From contig DUVT01000107.1 of assembly GCA_012840905.1 (NCBI GenBank), positions 1-7,170 on the forward strand: a stretch of DNA of 7,170 nucleotides, written 5' to 3'. Below the pieces are notes generated by a model. It did no database searches. It was not told the DNA's origin and saw only the letters and a list, made by a program, of their open reading frames with translations. The DNA comes from Acholeplasmataceae bacterium. Its GTDB lineage: Bacteria > Bacillota_I > Bacilli_A > ML615J-28 > CAG-698. Of this stretch, positions 1 through 6,031 are shown in pieces (position 1 is the first letter of the stretch; each line of letters opens with the position of its first letter). A program made the position numbers and the translations under genes.

Positions 1-210
1 AGAATCGGTATTGTGACAAGAAAATACTTATTTACTGAATATAAAAATATTTCAAAAACTGAGATACGTGTATCTTCAATTAAAGAATCAATCAAGGTTT
101 TACCTATTGTTGTTAAGGATGTAATGAATTATTTTCCAAATAAAATTGCAAGTTTATTTAAGAAGACAAAACTTACACCTGAGGAAGAAGAAATCTTTTC
201 AAGCATTTAA
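1..210 (+). CDS. C-terminal fragment of a protein of unknown function (5' end outside window)
   Basis: The reading frame is open from the first base to a TAA at 208-210, giving 69 visible residues. A GTG at 13 could be read as a start, but the few bases before it contain no Shine-Dalgarno sequence and the frame continues to the edge. I therefore treat this as the tail of a longer gene. The visible part mixes a basic N-terminal half, a short hydrophobic stretch (VLPIVV), a YFPNKIASLFKK segment and an acidic tail with four consecutive Glu. I do not recognise the family. It is followed directly by its own terminator, so it is the last gene of an upstream transcription unit and is not part of the MarR unit. 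Confidence 0.6.
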   Translation, partial: RIGIVTRKYLFTEYKNISKTEIRVSSIKESIKVLPIVVKDVMNYFPNKIASLFKKTKLTPEEEEIFSSI

Positions 211-239
211 GAATGTGTCAATGACATATTCTTTTTTTT
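211..239 (+). terminator. Rho-independent terminator of the upstream gene
   Basis: The stem GAATGTGTC (211-219) pairs over all 9 positions with GACATATTC (223-231), using one G-U pair. The loop is AAT, and eight T follow (232-239). It begins immediately after the TAA at 208-210 and insulates the upstream gene from the MarR unit. Confidence 0.85.
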
Positions 240-273
240 ATGTCACGTACACTTAAAAAAAATTGAGTTTTAA

Positions 274-302
274 TTGTTTTATATATAGTTTTAGTTTATA
301 AT
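274..302 (+). promoter_or_regulatory. Sigma-A-type promoter of the marR-ABC unit
   Basis: A perfect -10 box TATAAT lies at 297-302. A weak -35 TTGTTT lies at 274-279, with a 17-bp spacer. Transcription should start near 309, leaving a leader of about 40 nt with AAAAGGAG (335-342) seven bases before the ATG at 350. The poor -35 match is offset by the ideal -10 and spacing. A second, less likely pairing is TTGAGT (263-268) with TATAGT (284-289), whose 15-bp spacer is short. Confidence 0.65.
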
Positions 303-325
303 ATTATTAATGATTAATAGTATTA
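299..325. promoter_or_regulatory. 27-bp palindrome, probable MarR operator
   Basis: Two 13-bp half-sites, TAATATTATTAAT (299-311) and ATTAATAGTATTA (313-325), are inverted repeats around G312. Twelve of 13 positions pair, the exception being 304/320. The site covers most of the -10 box, the predicted start point and the first transcribed bases, so a bound dimer would block RNA polymerase. MarR-family dimers usually bind AT-rich palindromes of about this size in their own promoters. Binding by the adjacent regulator is inferred. AT-richness raises the chance of accidental symmetry, though 12/13 is high. Confidence 0.6.
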
Positions 326-349
326 ACTATTTCCAAAAGGAGACAATAA

Positions 350-796
350 ATGCCAAATCAAGATAACTTAGCTTTTAAACTATTTGAATCTTTAAAAAAA
401 TTTAATAAAGGTTTAATTAAATATGATAAGATACAAGAAAATTTAAATTTAAATGACTTATTGGTTTGTGGGTTGCTGCTTAGAAATGAAAAAGAAGATA
501 AGGTAACTCAAGTTAAAAATATTAGTGAATATTTGCAAATATCAAGGCCTGCCGTAAATACAATTTTAAATAGGTTAGAAGATAGAGATATAGTAGAGCG
601 TGTTAGATTAAAAGAAAATAGAAGAAGTGTATTTGTAAAGCTTACAAGTAAAGCATACGATTTATATGATTTTGAAAAAGCTAAACTAGCGAAAGTGATG
701 GATAATGTTGTAAGTAGTTTGGGTGAAGAAAAAACAAATACATTAATTGAATTAATAGATAAAGTAAACAATATACTGGAAGAAGAGGTTGAATAA
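350..796 (+). CDS. MarR-family transcriptional regulator
   Basis: This 148-residue protein has the normal MarR length and architecture. An N-terminal helix (about 5-30) and a second helix (34-45) precede a winged helix-turn-helix: helix-turn-helix at about 56-79 (ISEYLQISRPAVNTILNRLE) and a beta wing at about 83-99 that includes Arg91-Arg92 and ends in VKLT. The C-terminal helices (101-146) would form the dimer interface with the N-terminus. The wing reads KENRR where many relatives have Asp before the Arg pair. Cys40 is the only cysteine; it does not sit at the N-terminal sensing position of OhrR/MgrA-type regulators, so redox sensing is not implied. The ATG at 350 has AAAAGGAG at a 7-nt spacing. 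The TAA at 794-796 is one base from the next ATG, so the regulator and the ABC exporter share a transcript. It most likely represses its own promoter through the palindrome at 299-325 and releases on binding a small molecule. The ligand is unknown. Confidence 0.93.
   Translation: MPNQDNLAFKLFESLKKFNKGLIKYDKIQENLNLNDLLVCGLLLRNEKEDKVTQVKNISEYLQISRPAVNTILNRLEDRDIVERVRLKENRRSVFVKLTSKAYDLYDFEKAKLAKVMDNVVSSLGEEKTNTLIELIDKVNNILEEEVE
783..788 (+). promoter_or_regulatory. Ribosome binding site that fixes the ABC exporter start at 798
   Basis: AAGAGG lies inside the last codons of the regulator gene, nine bases before ATG 798. The in-frame TTG at 789 directly abuts this site and so cannot be its start. 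Placement inside the upstream gene suggests translational coupling. Confidence 0.7.
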
Positions 797-797
797 G

Positions 798-3290
798 ATG
801 TTGAAATTAAAAAATATTGAAAAAAATTATTATGTTGGTGAAAATGTAATTAGAGCACTTAGAGGCGTAAGCCTTGAATTTAGAAAAAATGAGTTTGTTG
901 CTATATTAGGTCCAAGTGGTTGTGGTAAAACGACTTTACTTAACATCATAGGTGGTCTTGATAAGTATTCAAAAGGTGACTTATTAATTAATGGGAAAAG
1001 TACAAAGCGTTATACCGATTATGATTGGGATACATATCGTAACCATTCAATTGGTTTTGTTTTCCAAAGTTATAACTTAATCCCCCATCAAAGCGTGTTA
1101 AATAATGTTGAGTTAGCACTTACTTTATCTGGAATCAGTAAGAGTGAAAGAAAAAAGAAAGCAATTAAAGCATTAGAAAGTGTTGGCTTACACGATCAAA
1201 TATATAAAAAGCCTAACCAATTAAGTGGTGGGCAAATGCAAAGAGTTGCAATAGCAAGAGCTCTTGTAAATGATCCAGAAATAATTTTGGCAGATGAGCC
1301 TACTGGAGCACTTGATAGTGAAACAAGTAAGCAAATTATGGAAATCTTAAAAGAGATTTCTAAAGACCGCTTAATTATTATGGTTACTCATAACCCTGAT
1401 ACTGCTAATACATATGCTACAAGAATTATTCGTTTGCTTGATGGGTTAGTTACTGATGATTCAAACCCATATAATACTGAAGATGTAGAAATTGCTGCTG
1501 AGACTAAGAAAGAAAAGAAGGCTCGTAAACAATATCAAAAACATACAGCAATGAATTTTATAACCGCCTTAAGTTTAAGTTTGCAAAACTTATTTACAAA
1601 AAAAGGTAGAACATTACTCACAGCATTTGCAGGTAGTATTGGAATAATAGGGATTTCTTTAGTACTTGCCTTATCATATGGTTTCCAATCATATGTTGAT
1701 AAGATGCAATCAGATACTTTATCTGCATATCCTCTAACTATTTCAGATGAGGCAACAGATTACACTTCTTTCTTTGGGGCAGAGTATAATATGCCTACAA
1801 ATAAATTCCCTGAAGAGGAGAAGATTTATTTAAATAAGATATCTGAGTTTTTAGAAAGTGCAAACATTAAAAATGATATTACTGATGAATATATCGAAAA
1901 TGTAATTAATACAATTGATACTAAACTTTATAACTCAATTAAATATCGATATGGTGTTAATGTAAATGTCTTTAAAGAATCAGAATTTAACAACATAAAA
2001 ACATATCGAGGCATAAGTTTTTCTAACTTCTCTGAGATTGCAGTTGTTGATGGAGAAGATCCATATGAGTTTTTCAAAAGTCAATATGATGTAATTGGTT
2101 CAAACTCGCGCCTACCAGAAAACATGAATGAGGTAGTATTAGTAGTTGACCAATACAATCAAATCATAGACTTATCCCTTATGGCAATTGGAATTGATGA
2201 GTCAGGGGATGAAAATGGTGCAATTGACTTTGATAAAATAATAGGTCATAAATATATGTTAGTTTTAAATGATGTTTTATACGACTATGATGGAACTAAA
2301 TTTACTAATAATATAGTTCCAGTAAGTGGTATTAACTTCATATCAGAAGAACTTTATAATCATGAAGACAATATTGAGTTAACAATTGTTGGTATTGTAC
2401 GTCCAAATAAACAAACTGAAATAGGTTCAATCGATAGTGGAGCAGTTCTTGCTTACTCTCCTGAACTTACAAATTTCATTTTAGATAAAGCACAAGAGTC
2501 CGAAATAATTAAGTGGATGAATGAAGAAGAAAATCTTTATAAAAATCCATACACAGCAGAAGATTACATCCAAGCTGGTGAAAAGACACCTGAACAATTA
2601 TGGCAAGATGAAATTGCACGTTTAGGTGGAACAAAGAAGCCAGTTGAAATAGTTATTTATGCAAAAGACTTTGAATCTAAGAATTTAATTAAAGAACATC
2701 TTGATAAATATAATGAAGAGAAAAAGCAAGAAGCGATAAATGAATATTACCAAAGTATTGGTGTAACTCATGAAACTGCAACAAGAGAACAACGTCGTGA
2801 GGCTGAAAAGATTGGTAAGGCTGCAGGTGTCTACTATGTTGATTTGATGGCAGTATTAGTGACTTCACTTAATACTTTAGTTAATGCGATAAGTATAGTA
2901 TTAATTATCTTTACTTCAATTTCGCTTGTTGTATCTTCTATAATGATTGGAATTATTACTTATATTTCAGTCTTAGAACGTACAAAAGAAATTGGAATCT
3001 TACGTAGTATTGGTGCAAGAAAGAAAGATATTTCAAGAGTATTTAATGCTGAAACATTAATTATTGGATTTACAGCAGGTTTAATTGGAATTTCAATTAC
3101 AGCTTTACTTTCTATTCCTGCAAACTTAATTTTATCTAATTTAGTTAATATTGAAAATTTAGTTAAAGTTAATCCATTACATGCAATTATCTTAATCTTA
3201 ATTTCAATGGTGTTAACTTTAATTGCAGGTTTAATACCTTCTAGATTAGCTGCGAAGAAAGATCCAGTTATTGCCCTTAGAACTGAATAA
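798..3290 (+). CDS. MacB/FtsX-type ABC exporter, fused ATPase and permease
   Basis: This 830-residue protein joins an ATPase to a permease. The ATPase (about 1-225) is complete: Walker A GPSGCGKT at 38-45, Q-loop Gln90, signature LSGGQ at 142-146, Walker B IILADE at 162-167, D-loop ALD at 171-173 and switch His198. A charged linker rich in Lys/Glu follows. Membrane segment 1 is at about 272-295. A long extracellular part of about 385 residues without cysteine follows, then three membrane segments at about 685-720, 753-776 and 795-815. Between segments 2 and 3 lies the FtsX-type motif [19 protein letters not shown] (about 728-746). The protein ends [13 protein letters not shown], as in this superfamily. 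One membrane segment, an outer domain, then three more is the MacB topology; members work as dimers in mechanotransmission or efflux. A Gram-positive cell has no TolC, so drug, peptide or lipoprotein-related substrates remain open. The cotranscribed MarR regulator favours inducible efflux. The outer domain is longer than the roughly 200-250 residues typical of MacB. Confidence 0.93.
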   Translation: MLKLKNIEKNYYVGENVIRALRGVSLEFRKNEFVAILGPSGCGKTTLLNIIGGLDKYSKGDLLINGKSTKRYTDYDWDTYRNHSIGFVFQSYNLIPHQSVLNNVELALTLSGISKSERKKKAIKALESVGLHDQIYKKPNQLSGGQMQRVAIARALVNDPEIILADEPTGALDSETSKQIMEILKEISKDRLIIMVTHNPDTANTYATRIIRLLDGLVTDDSNPYNTEDVEIAAETKKEKKARKQYQKHTAMNFITALSLSLQNLFTKKGRTLLTAFAGSIGIIGISLVLALSYGFQSYVDKMQSDTLSAYPLTISDEATDYTSFFGAEYNMPTNKFPEEEKIYLNKISEFLESANIKNDITDEYIENVINTIDTKLYNSIKYRYGVNVNVFKESEFNNIKTYRGISFSNFSEIAVVDGEDPYEFFKSQYDVIGSNSRLPENMNEVVLVVDQYNQIIDLSLMAIGIDESGDENGAIDFDKIIGHKYMLVLNDVLYDYDGTKFTNNIVPVSGINFISEELYNHEDNIELTIVGIVRPNKQTEIGSIDSGAVLAYSPELTNFILDKAQESEIIKWMNEEENLYKNPYTAEDYIQAGEKTPEQLWQDEIARLGGTKKPVEIVIYAKDFESKNLIKEHLDKYNEEKKQEAINEYYQSIGVTHETATREQRREAEKIGKAAGVYYVDLMAVLVTSLNTLVNAISIVLIIFTSISLVVSSIMIGIITYISVLERTKEIGILRSIGARKKDISRVFNAETLIIGFTAGLIGISITALLSIPANLILSNLVNIENLVKVNPLHAIILILISMVLTLIAGLIPSRLAAKKDPVIALRTE

Positions 3291-3300
3291 TTCAAATATT

Positions 3301-3330
3301 AAAAGCATTTCATAATTTGAAATGCTTTTT
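3301..3330 (+). terminator. Rho-independent terminator after the ABC exporter
   Basis: A perfect 12-bp stem, AAAAGCATTTCA (3301-3312) with TGAAATGCTTTT (3318-3329), has a 5-nt loop and ends in a T-run to 3330. It lies ten bases after the stop codon. A competing pairing, TTCAAAT (3291-3297) with ATTTGAA (3315-3321), is weaker. On the minus strand the left arm also gives TTTT, but no minus-strand gene ends here. Confidence 0.87.
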
Positions 3331-3357
3331 GACTTTATAAATAGAAAGTGCTACTAT
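3329..3357 (+). promoter_or_regulatory. Promoter of the CDF metal exporter
   Basis: The -35 TTGACT (3329-3334, 5/6 matches) is separated by 17 bp from TACTAT (3352-3357, 4/6). The first two bases of the -35 are the last T of the terminator stem and tail. Transcription should start near 3364, giving a leader of about 66 nt. An alternative -10, TATATA at 3355-3360, would need a 20-bp spacer. Confidence 0.6.
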
Positions 3358-3369
3358 ATAAATAGGAAG
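3336..3369 (+). repeat. Two 13-bp direct repeats, 21 bp apart, around the CDF promoter -10
   Basis: TATAAATAGAAAG (3336-3348) and TATAAATAGGAAG (3357-3369) differ at one base. Their start-to-start distance is 21 bp, two helical turns, so a protein could contact both on one DNA face. The first copy fills the promoter spacer and the second covers the start region. A regulatory role is inferred only. The AT-rich first half makes chance similarity plausible. Confidence 0.4.
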
Positions 3370-3413
3370 ATATTTTAAATACAAGAACTTTAAGTCGCGT
3401 TTTCTCATATCTT
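3367..3413 (+). other. Possible stem in the CDF gene leader RNA
   Basis: AAGATAT (3367-3373) and ATATCTT (3407-3413) can form a perfect 7-bp stem closing a 33-nt interior, just upstream of the Shine-Dalgarno AAGGGGG (3419-3425). The stem holds only two G-C-type pairs, and the interior shows no strong substructure. I recognise no known metal riboswitch (yybP-ykoY or NiCo type) here. It may be incidental. Confidence 0.25.
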
Positions 3414-3429
3414 AAAATAAGGGGGATTT

Positions 3430-4314
3430 ATGGATCGCACAAATAAAATTATCAATGTTTTAGTAATTATTTTAGTTTTGAATTTGCTTGTTGCAATTAC
3501 AAAATTATTTTTTGGGCAACTACTAAATTCAAACAGTTTAACTGCAGACGGATTCCATTCACTTACAGATACTTTTTCAAACATTATTGGGATAATAGGG
3601 ATGAAATTAGCAAGAAAACCTGCGGATAAAAAACATCCATATGGTTATCAAAAATATGAGACACTTGCTGGACTAACTATTGGCTTTTTGTTATTCGGTA
3701 TCCTTTTACAAATAATCGTTAGTGCTATCGATAGATTTATTAATCCTGTAGAAATAGAATTTAGTATTCCAGCAATCATCGCAATAGTTCTAACTATCTT
3801 TATAAATATATTTGTAGCTGTATTTGAATATAGGTATGGACGAAAACTGCAAAGCGAAGTGTTGATTTCGGATTCTATCCATACGAAGAGCGATATATTT
3901 ATTTCTATTGGAGTATTAATAACAATTATATTGATTAAACTTAATGTTCCAGTAATTATAGACCCAATCGTATCACTTATTATAGCGGTATTTATTTTTA
4001 AATCAAGTGTTGAAATTTTCAAAAGTAATATTGGAGTTTTAGTTGATAAAAAAGTTGTTGATGAAGAGATAATAAAAAAATTCTTAATGGAAGCGGATGA
4101 AGAAGTCTTAGATGTGCATAGAGTTAGAAGTAGAGGAAAACTAGATTATATTTATATCGACTTACATATAATTACTAGACCGGAGTTAAGTGTTGATAAG
4201 GCTCATGAGTTAAGTCATAAATTAGAAAAACTTTTAGAAGATCATTTGGGTAGAAGGGTAGATTTGAATTGTCATATTGAACCATTTGAAGACCCACATA
4301 TTGAGCTTCACTAA
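3430..4314 (+). CDS. Cation diffusion facilitator (CDF) family divalent metal exporter
   Basis: This 294-residue protein has the length and order of E. coli FieF/YiiP: six membrane segments (about 7-29, 34-58, 78-100, 112-134, 152-172, 175-193) and a cytoplasmic C-terminal domain (about 200-294). Such proteins are dimeric proton antiporters that remove Zn2+, Fe2+, Mn2+ or Co2+ from the cytoplasm. The transport site is HxxxD in segment 2 (His43, Asp47) and HxxxD in segment 5 (His151, Asp155). FieF has Asp-Asp and His-Asp, and Mn exporters of the MntE type use Asn/Asp, so Zn2+ is the more likely substrate. The loop site keeps Asp66 and His69 but has Tyr73 where FieF has its second His. The C-terminal ligands His230, His246, His259 and His282 match FieF spacing. 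The ATG at 3430 follows AAGGGGG with a tight 4-nt gap. The gene stands alone between a promoter at 3329-3357 and the terminator at 4351-4386. Confidence 0.95.
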   Translation: MDRTNKIINVLVIILVLNLLVAITKLFFGQLLNSNSLTADGFHSLTDTFSNIIGIIGMKLARKPADKKHPYGYQKYETLAGLTIGFLLFGILLQIIVSAIDRFINPVEIEFSIPAIIAIVLTIFINIFVAVFEYRYGRKLQSEVLISDSIHTKSDIFISIGVLITIILIKLNVPVIIDPIVSLIIAVFIFKSSVEIFKSNIGVLVDKKVVDEEIIKKFLMEADEEVLDVHRVRSRGKLDYIYIDLHIITRPELSVDKAHELSHKLEKLLEDHLGRRVDLNCHIEPFEDPHIELH

Positions 4315-4350
4315 TAAGAGGTAAAAACATTCAAATAACTTTAAAAATAA

Positions 4351-4386
4351 AAAACTGCACTTAAGGAAAACCTTATGTGCAGTTTT
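4351..4386. terminator. Bidirectional terminator between convergent genes
   Basis: AAAACTGCAC (4351-4360) pairs with GTGCAGTTTT (4377-4386). After a T/T mismatch, TAAGG (4362-4366) pairs with CCTTA (4371-4375) around an AAAA loop. It ends in TTTT then AT-repeats on the plus strand. On the minus strand the tail reads TTTTTTATTTTT, which is the stronger T-tract. It lies 36 bases after the CDF stop and about 19 bases after the minus-strand stop, so it serves both units. Confidence 0.92.
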
Positions 4387-4405
4387 ATATATATTAAGTC
4401 GAACA

Positions 4406-6031
4406 CTAACTTTCTTTTGGAATAATCTTTTGATTATTCACTACAAAGATACCATCATATAAGTTTTGATGTTCTCTAAATACTACGTGGCTAACATTGA
4501 TGATTGTAACATTTTTGAGTGCTAGAATACTTTTTTCAATTGCTTTAGCTTTTTTAGGATCAAGAGAAGCAAAAGTTTCATCAAGGAAGATTATTTTAGA
4601 TTTGTTGATAAGACCTCTTGCAATTGCAATCCTACTCTTTTCGCCACCCGAAATGTTTTTCCCATTATCATAAATAATTGTTTCTAATCCATCAGGTAGA
4701 GAATTGATAAAATCAGTTAAGCCAGCTTTTTCAATTGCGTCATATATTTCTTCATCTGAATAATCTTTATAAAGGGTTAAGTTATTTCTTATTGTGTCTT
4801 CAAAGAGGAAGATGTTTTGTTCAATGTTGGAGATTAATTGAAAGTATGATTCTTTTTTAATATCACGTAACGACACATCATCAATTAAAATATCTCCTGA
4901 GTTAGGTTGGAAGTATTTTCTAAGAAGTCTTAATACTGTAGACTTTCCACCACCACTTGGACCAATTATTAAATATTTCTTACCAGATTCTAGTTCTAAG
5001 TTAACATCATTTAAAATATAATTATCTTCTTCATAACTAAATGTTAAGTTATTAAATTTTATTTTTTCAAAATCATTAAATTCTACAGTCTCTAAATAAT
5101 TATCTTTATTTTTTAAACTTTCTTCCAGCTTTTTTACAATCCCCCCTACCATAAACATTTTTGGTAGACTTTCACTTAGGTTGATAATTGGCCAAACAAG
5201 TTTTTCAATTGAATTGATTATTAATACTACAACTCCAAAGGAGATGAATCCTTCAATTGACATAAATGCAACTATTAAGAAGAGGGCAAGAAATGTAATA
5301 GTAAAGTTTGCGTTTTGGATTGCGAAGATAAATGAGGAGATTTTATCAATTACATATCCTTTTTCTTGTACAAGTTTGCTTTTCTCATGGAAATCTTGTT
5401 TTACTTTATCTTCTAAGTTATTTGTTTTAATTATGTGAAATGCACTTAAAACTTCTTTGATATAACCTGTGTAATCTTCAAATAACTTACTTCGCTCTTT
5501 TGTATGTTTTTTAAGTGGACTACTTGCTATAACAGAAATTATAATATTTACAATTACTAGACCAAAACTTATTAATAAGATGATTGGACTAATAATTACA
5601 AAGAGAACAATTCCGGAAATTAAATTAGTAAGGCTATGAATTAGATCAATTAAAGGAACTAAGAAGTTTTTTTCAATTTGATCAAAATCATTAGTCATGA
5701 TTGAAATATAATTTGCATTATTTTCTTGATTAAATTCATTTATGTTTTTCTTTAAGATACCATTTAAATAATTGTGTTTATATCTTTCTAATGCTTTCTT
5801 TAAAAATTTACCTCTAAAGATTGCTAAACCAACAACTAACGGTAAAAGTACAAAAGCAAGAATTAATGTTTTAATTGCTTCATCGCTAAAGGATCCTGAT
5901 AGTTGATTAGTTGCAATATCAATTATATTTTTTATTTGAATACTCAGGATTACTTCAATTGTTGCAACAACAACACTAAATAAACCAAGAAAGATTAAAA
6001 ATGGAATGAACTTTTTAATATGTTTATACAT
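4406..6031 (-). CDS. ABC exporter half-transporter (membrane domain plus ATPase), second of a pair
   Basis: From ATG 6031 this is 541 residues ending in TAG, a normal length for an exporter half-transporter. Six membrane segments lie at about 9-32, 54-74, 127-148, 149-171, 236-257 and 260-282. The ATPase runs from about 325: Walker A GPSGGGKST at 357-365, Q-loop Gln405, signature ISGGE at 460-464 in place of LSGGQ, Walker B IIFLDE ending in the catalytic Glu485, D-loop SLD at 489-491 and switch His515. The start is chosen because AGAGG (6042-6038) stands six bases before it and it overlaps the previous stop by 8 nt. An upstream in-frame ATG at 6067 lacks a good site. The coupling loop EVLSAFHIIKTNNLEDKV resembles that of the upstream gene product (TFSGLEILKLNNIEDKF), so the two are paralogues that probably form a heterodimer at the cytoplasmic membrane. 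The substrate is unknown; peptides, lipids or drugs are possible. Confidence 0.93.
   Translation of the reverse strand: MYKHIKKFIPFLIFLGLFSVVVATIEVILSIQIKNIIDIATNQLSGSFSDEAIKTLILAFVLLPLVVGLAIFRGKFLKKALERYKHNYLNGILKKNINEFNQENNANYISIMTNDFDQIEKNFLVPLIDLIHSLTNLISGIVLFVIISPIILLISFGLVIVNIIISVIASSPLKKHTKERSKLFEDYTGYIKEVLSAFHIIKTNNLEDKVKQDFHEKSKLVQEKGYVIDKISSFIFAIQNANFTITFLALFLIVAFMSIEGFISFGVVVLIINSIEKLVWPIINLSESLPKMFMVGGIVKKLEESLKNKDNYLETVEFNDFEKIKFNNLTFSYEEDNYILNDVNLELESGKKYLIIGPSGGGKSTVLRLLRKYFQPNSGDILIDDVSLRDIKKESYFQLISNIEQNIFLFEDTIRNNLTLYKDYSDEEIYDAIEKAGLTDFINSLPDGLETIIYDNGKNISGGEKSRIAIARGLINKSKIIFLDETFASLDPKKAKAIEKSILALKNVTIINVSHVVFREHQNLYDGIFVVNNQKIIPKES

Noticed and set aside
13..15. GTG at 13 as start of a complete 65-residue gene
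   Set aside because: No ribosome site is seen in the 12 bases before it and the frame is open to the edge, so a partial gene is more likely. This is not certain with so little upstream sequence.
216..245. Attenuator-like alternative hairpins from TGTCA/TGACA/TGTCA
   Set aside because: TGACATA (222-228) can also pair with TATGTCA (239-245), but the second pairing spans the T-run and no reading frame or regulator suggests a switch. The simple terminator explains the sequence.
789..797. TTG start giving three extra residues to the MacB-like protein
   Set aside because: The TTG directly abuts the AAGAGG ribosome site with no spacer, while ATG 798 is nine bases away, and the longer form would overlap the regulator gene.
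2960..3295. Antisense frames opposite the coding regions (for example 2960-3295 and 3648-4022)
   Set aside because: They are shadows of clearly identified genes, with no ribosome site or recognisable domain.
3364..3429. Known metal riboswitch (yybP-ykoY manganese or NiCo type) upstream of the CDF gene
   Set aside because: The leader of about 66 nt is too short and lacks the conserved loops and G-rich junctions of these classes.
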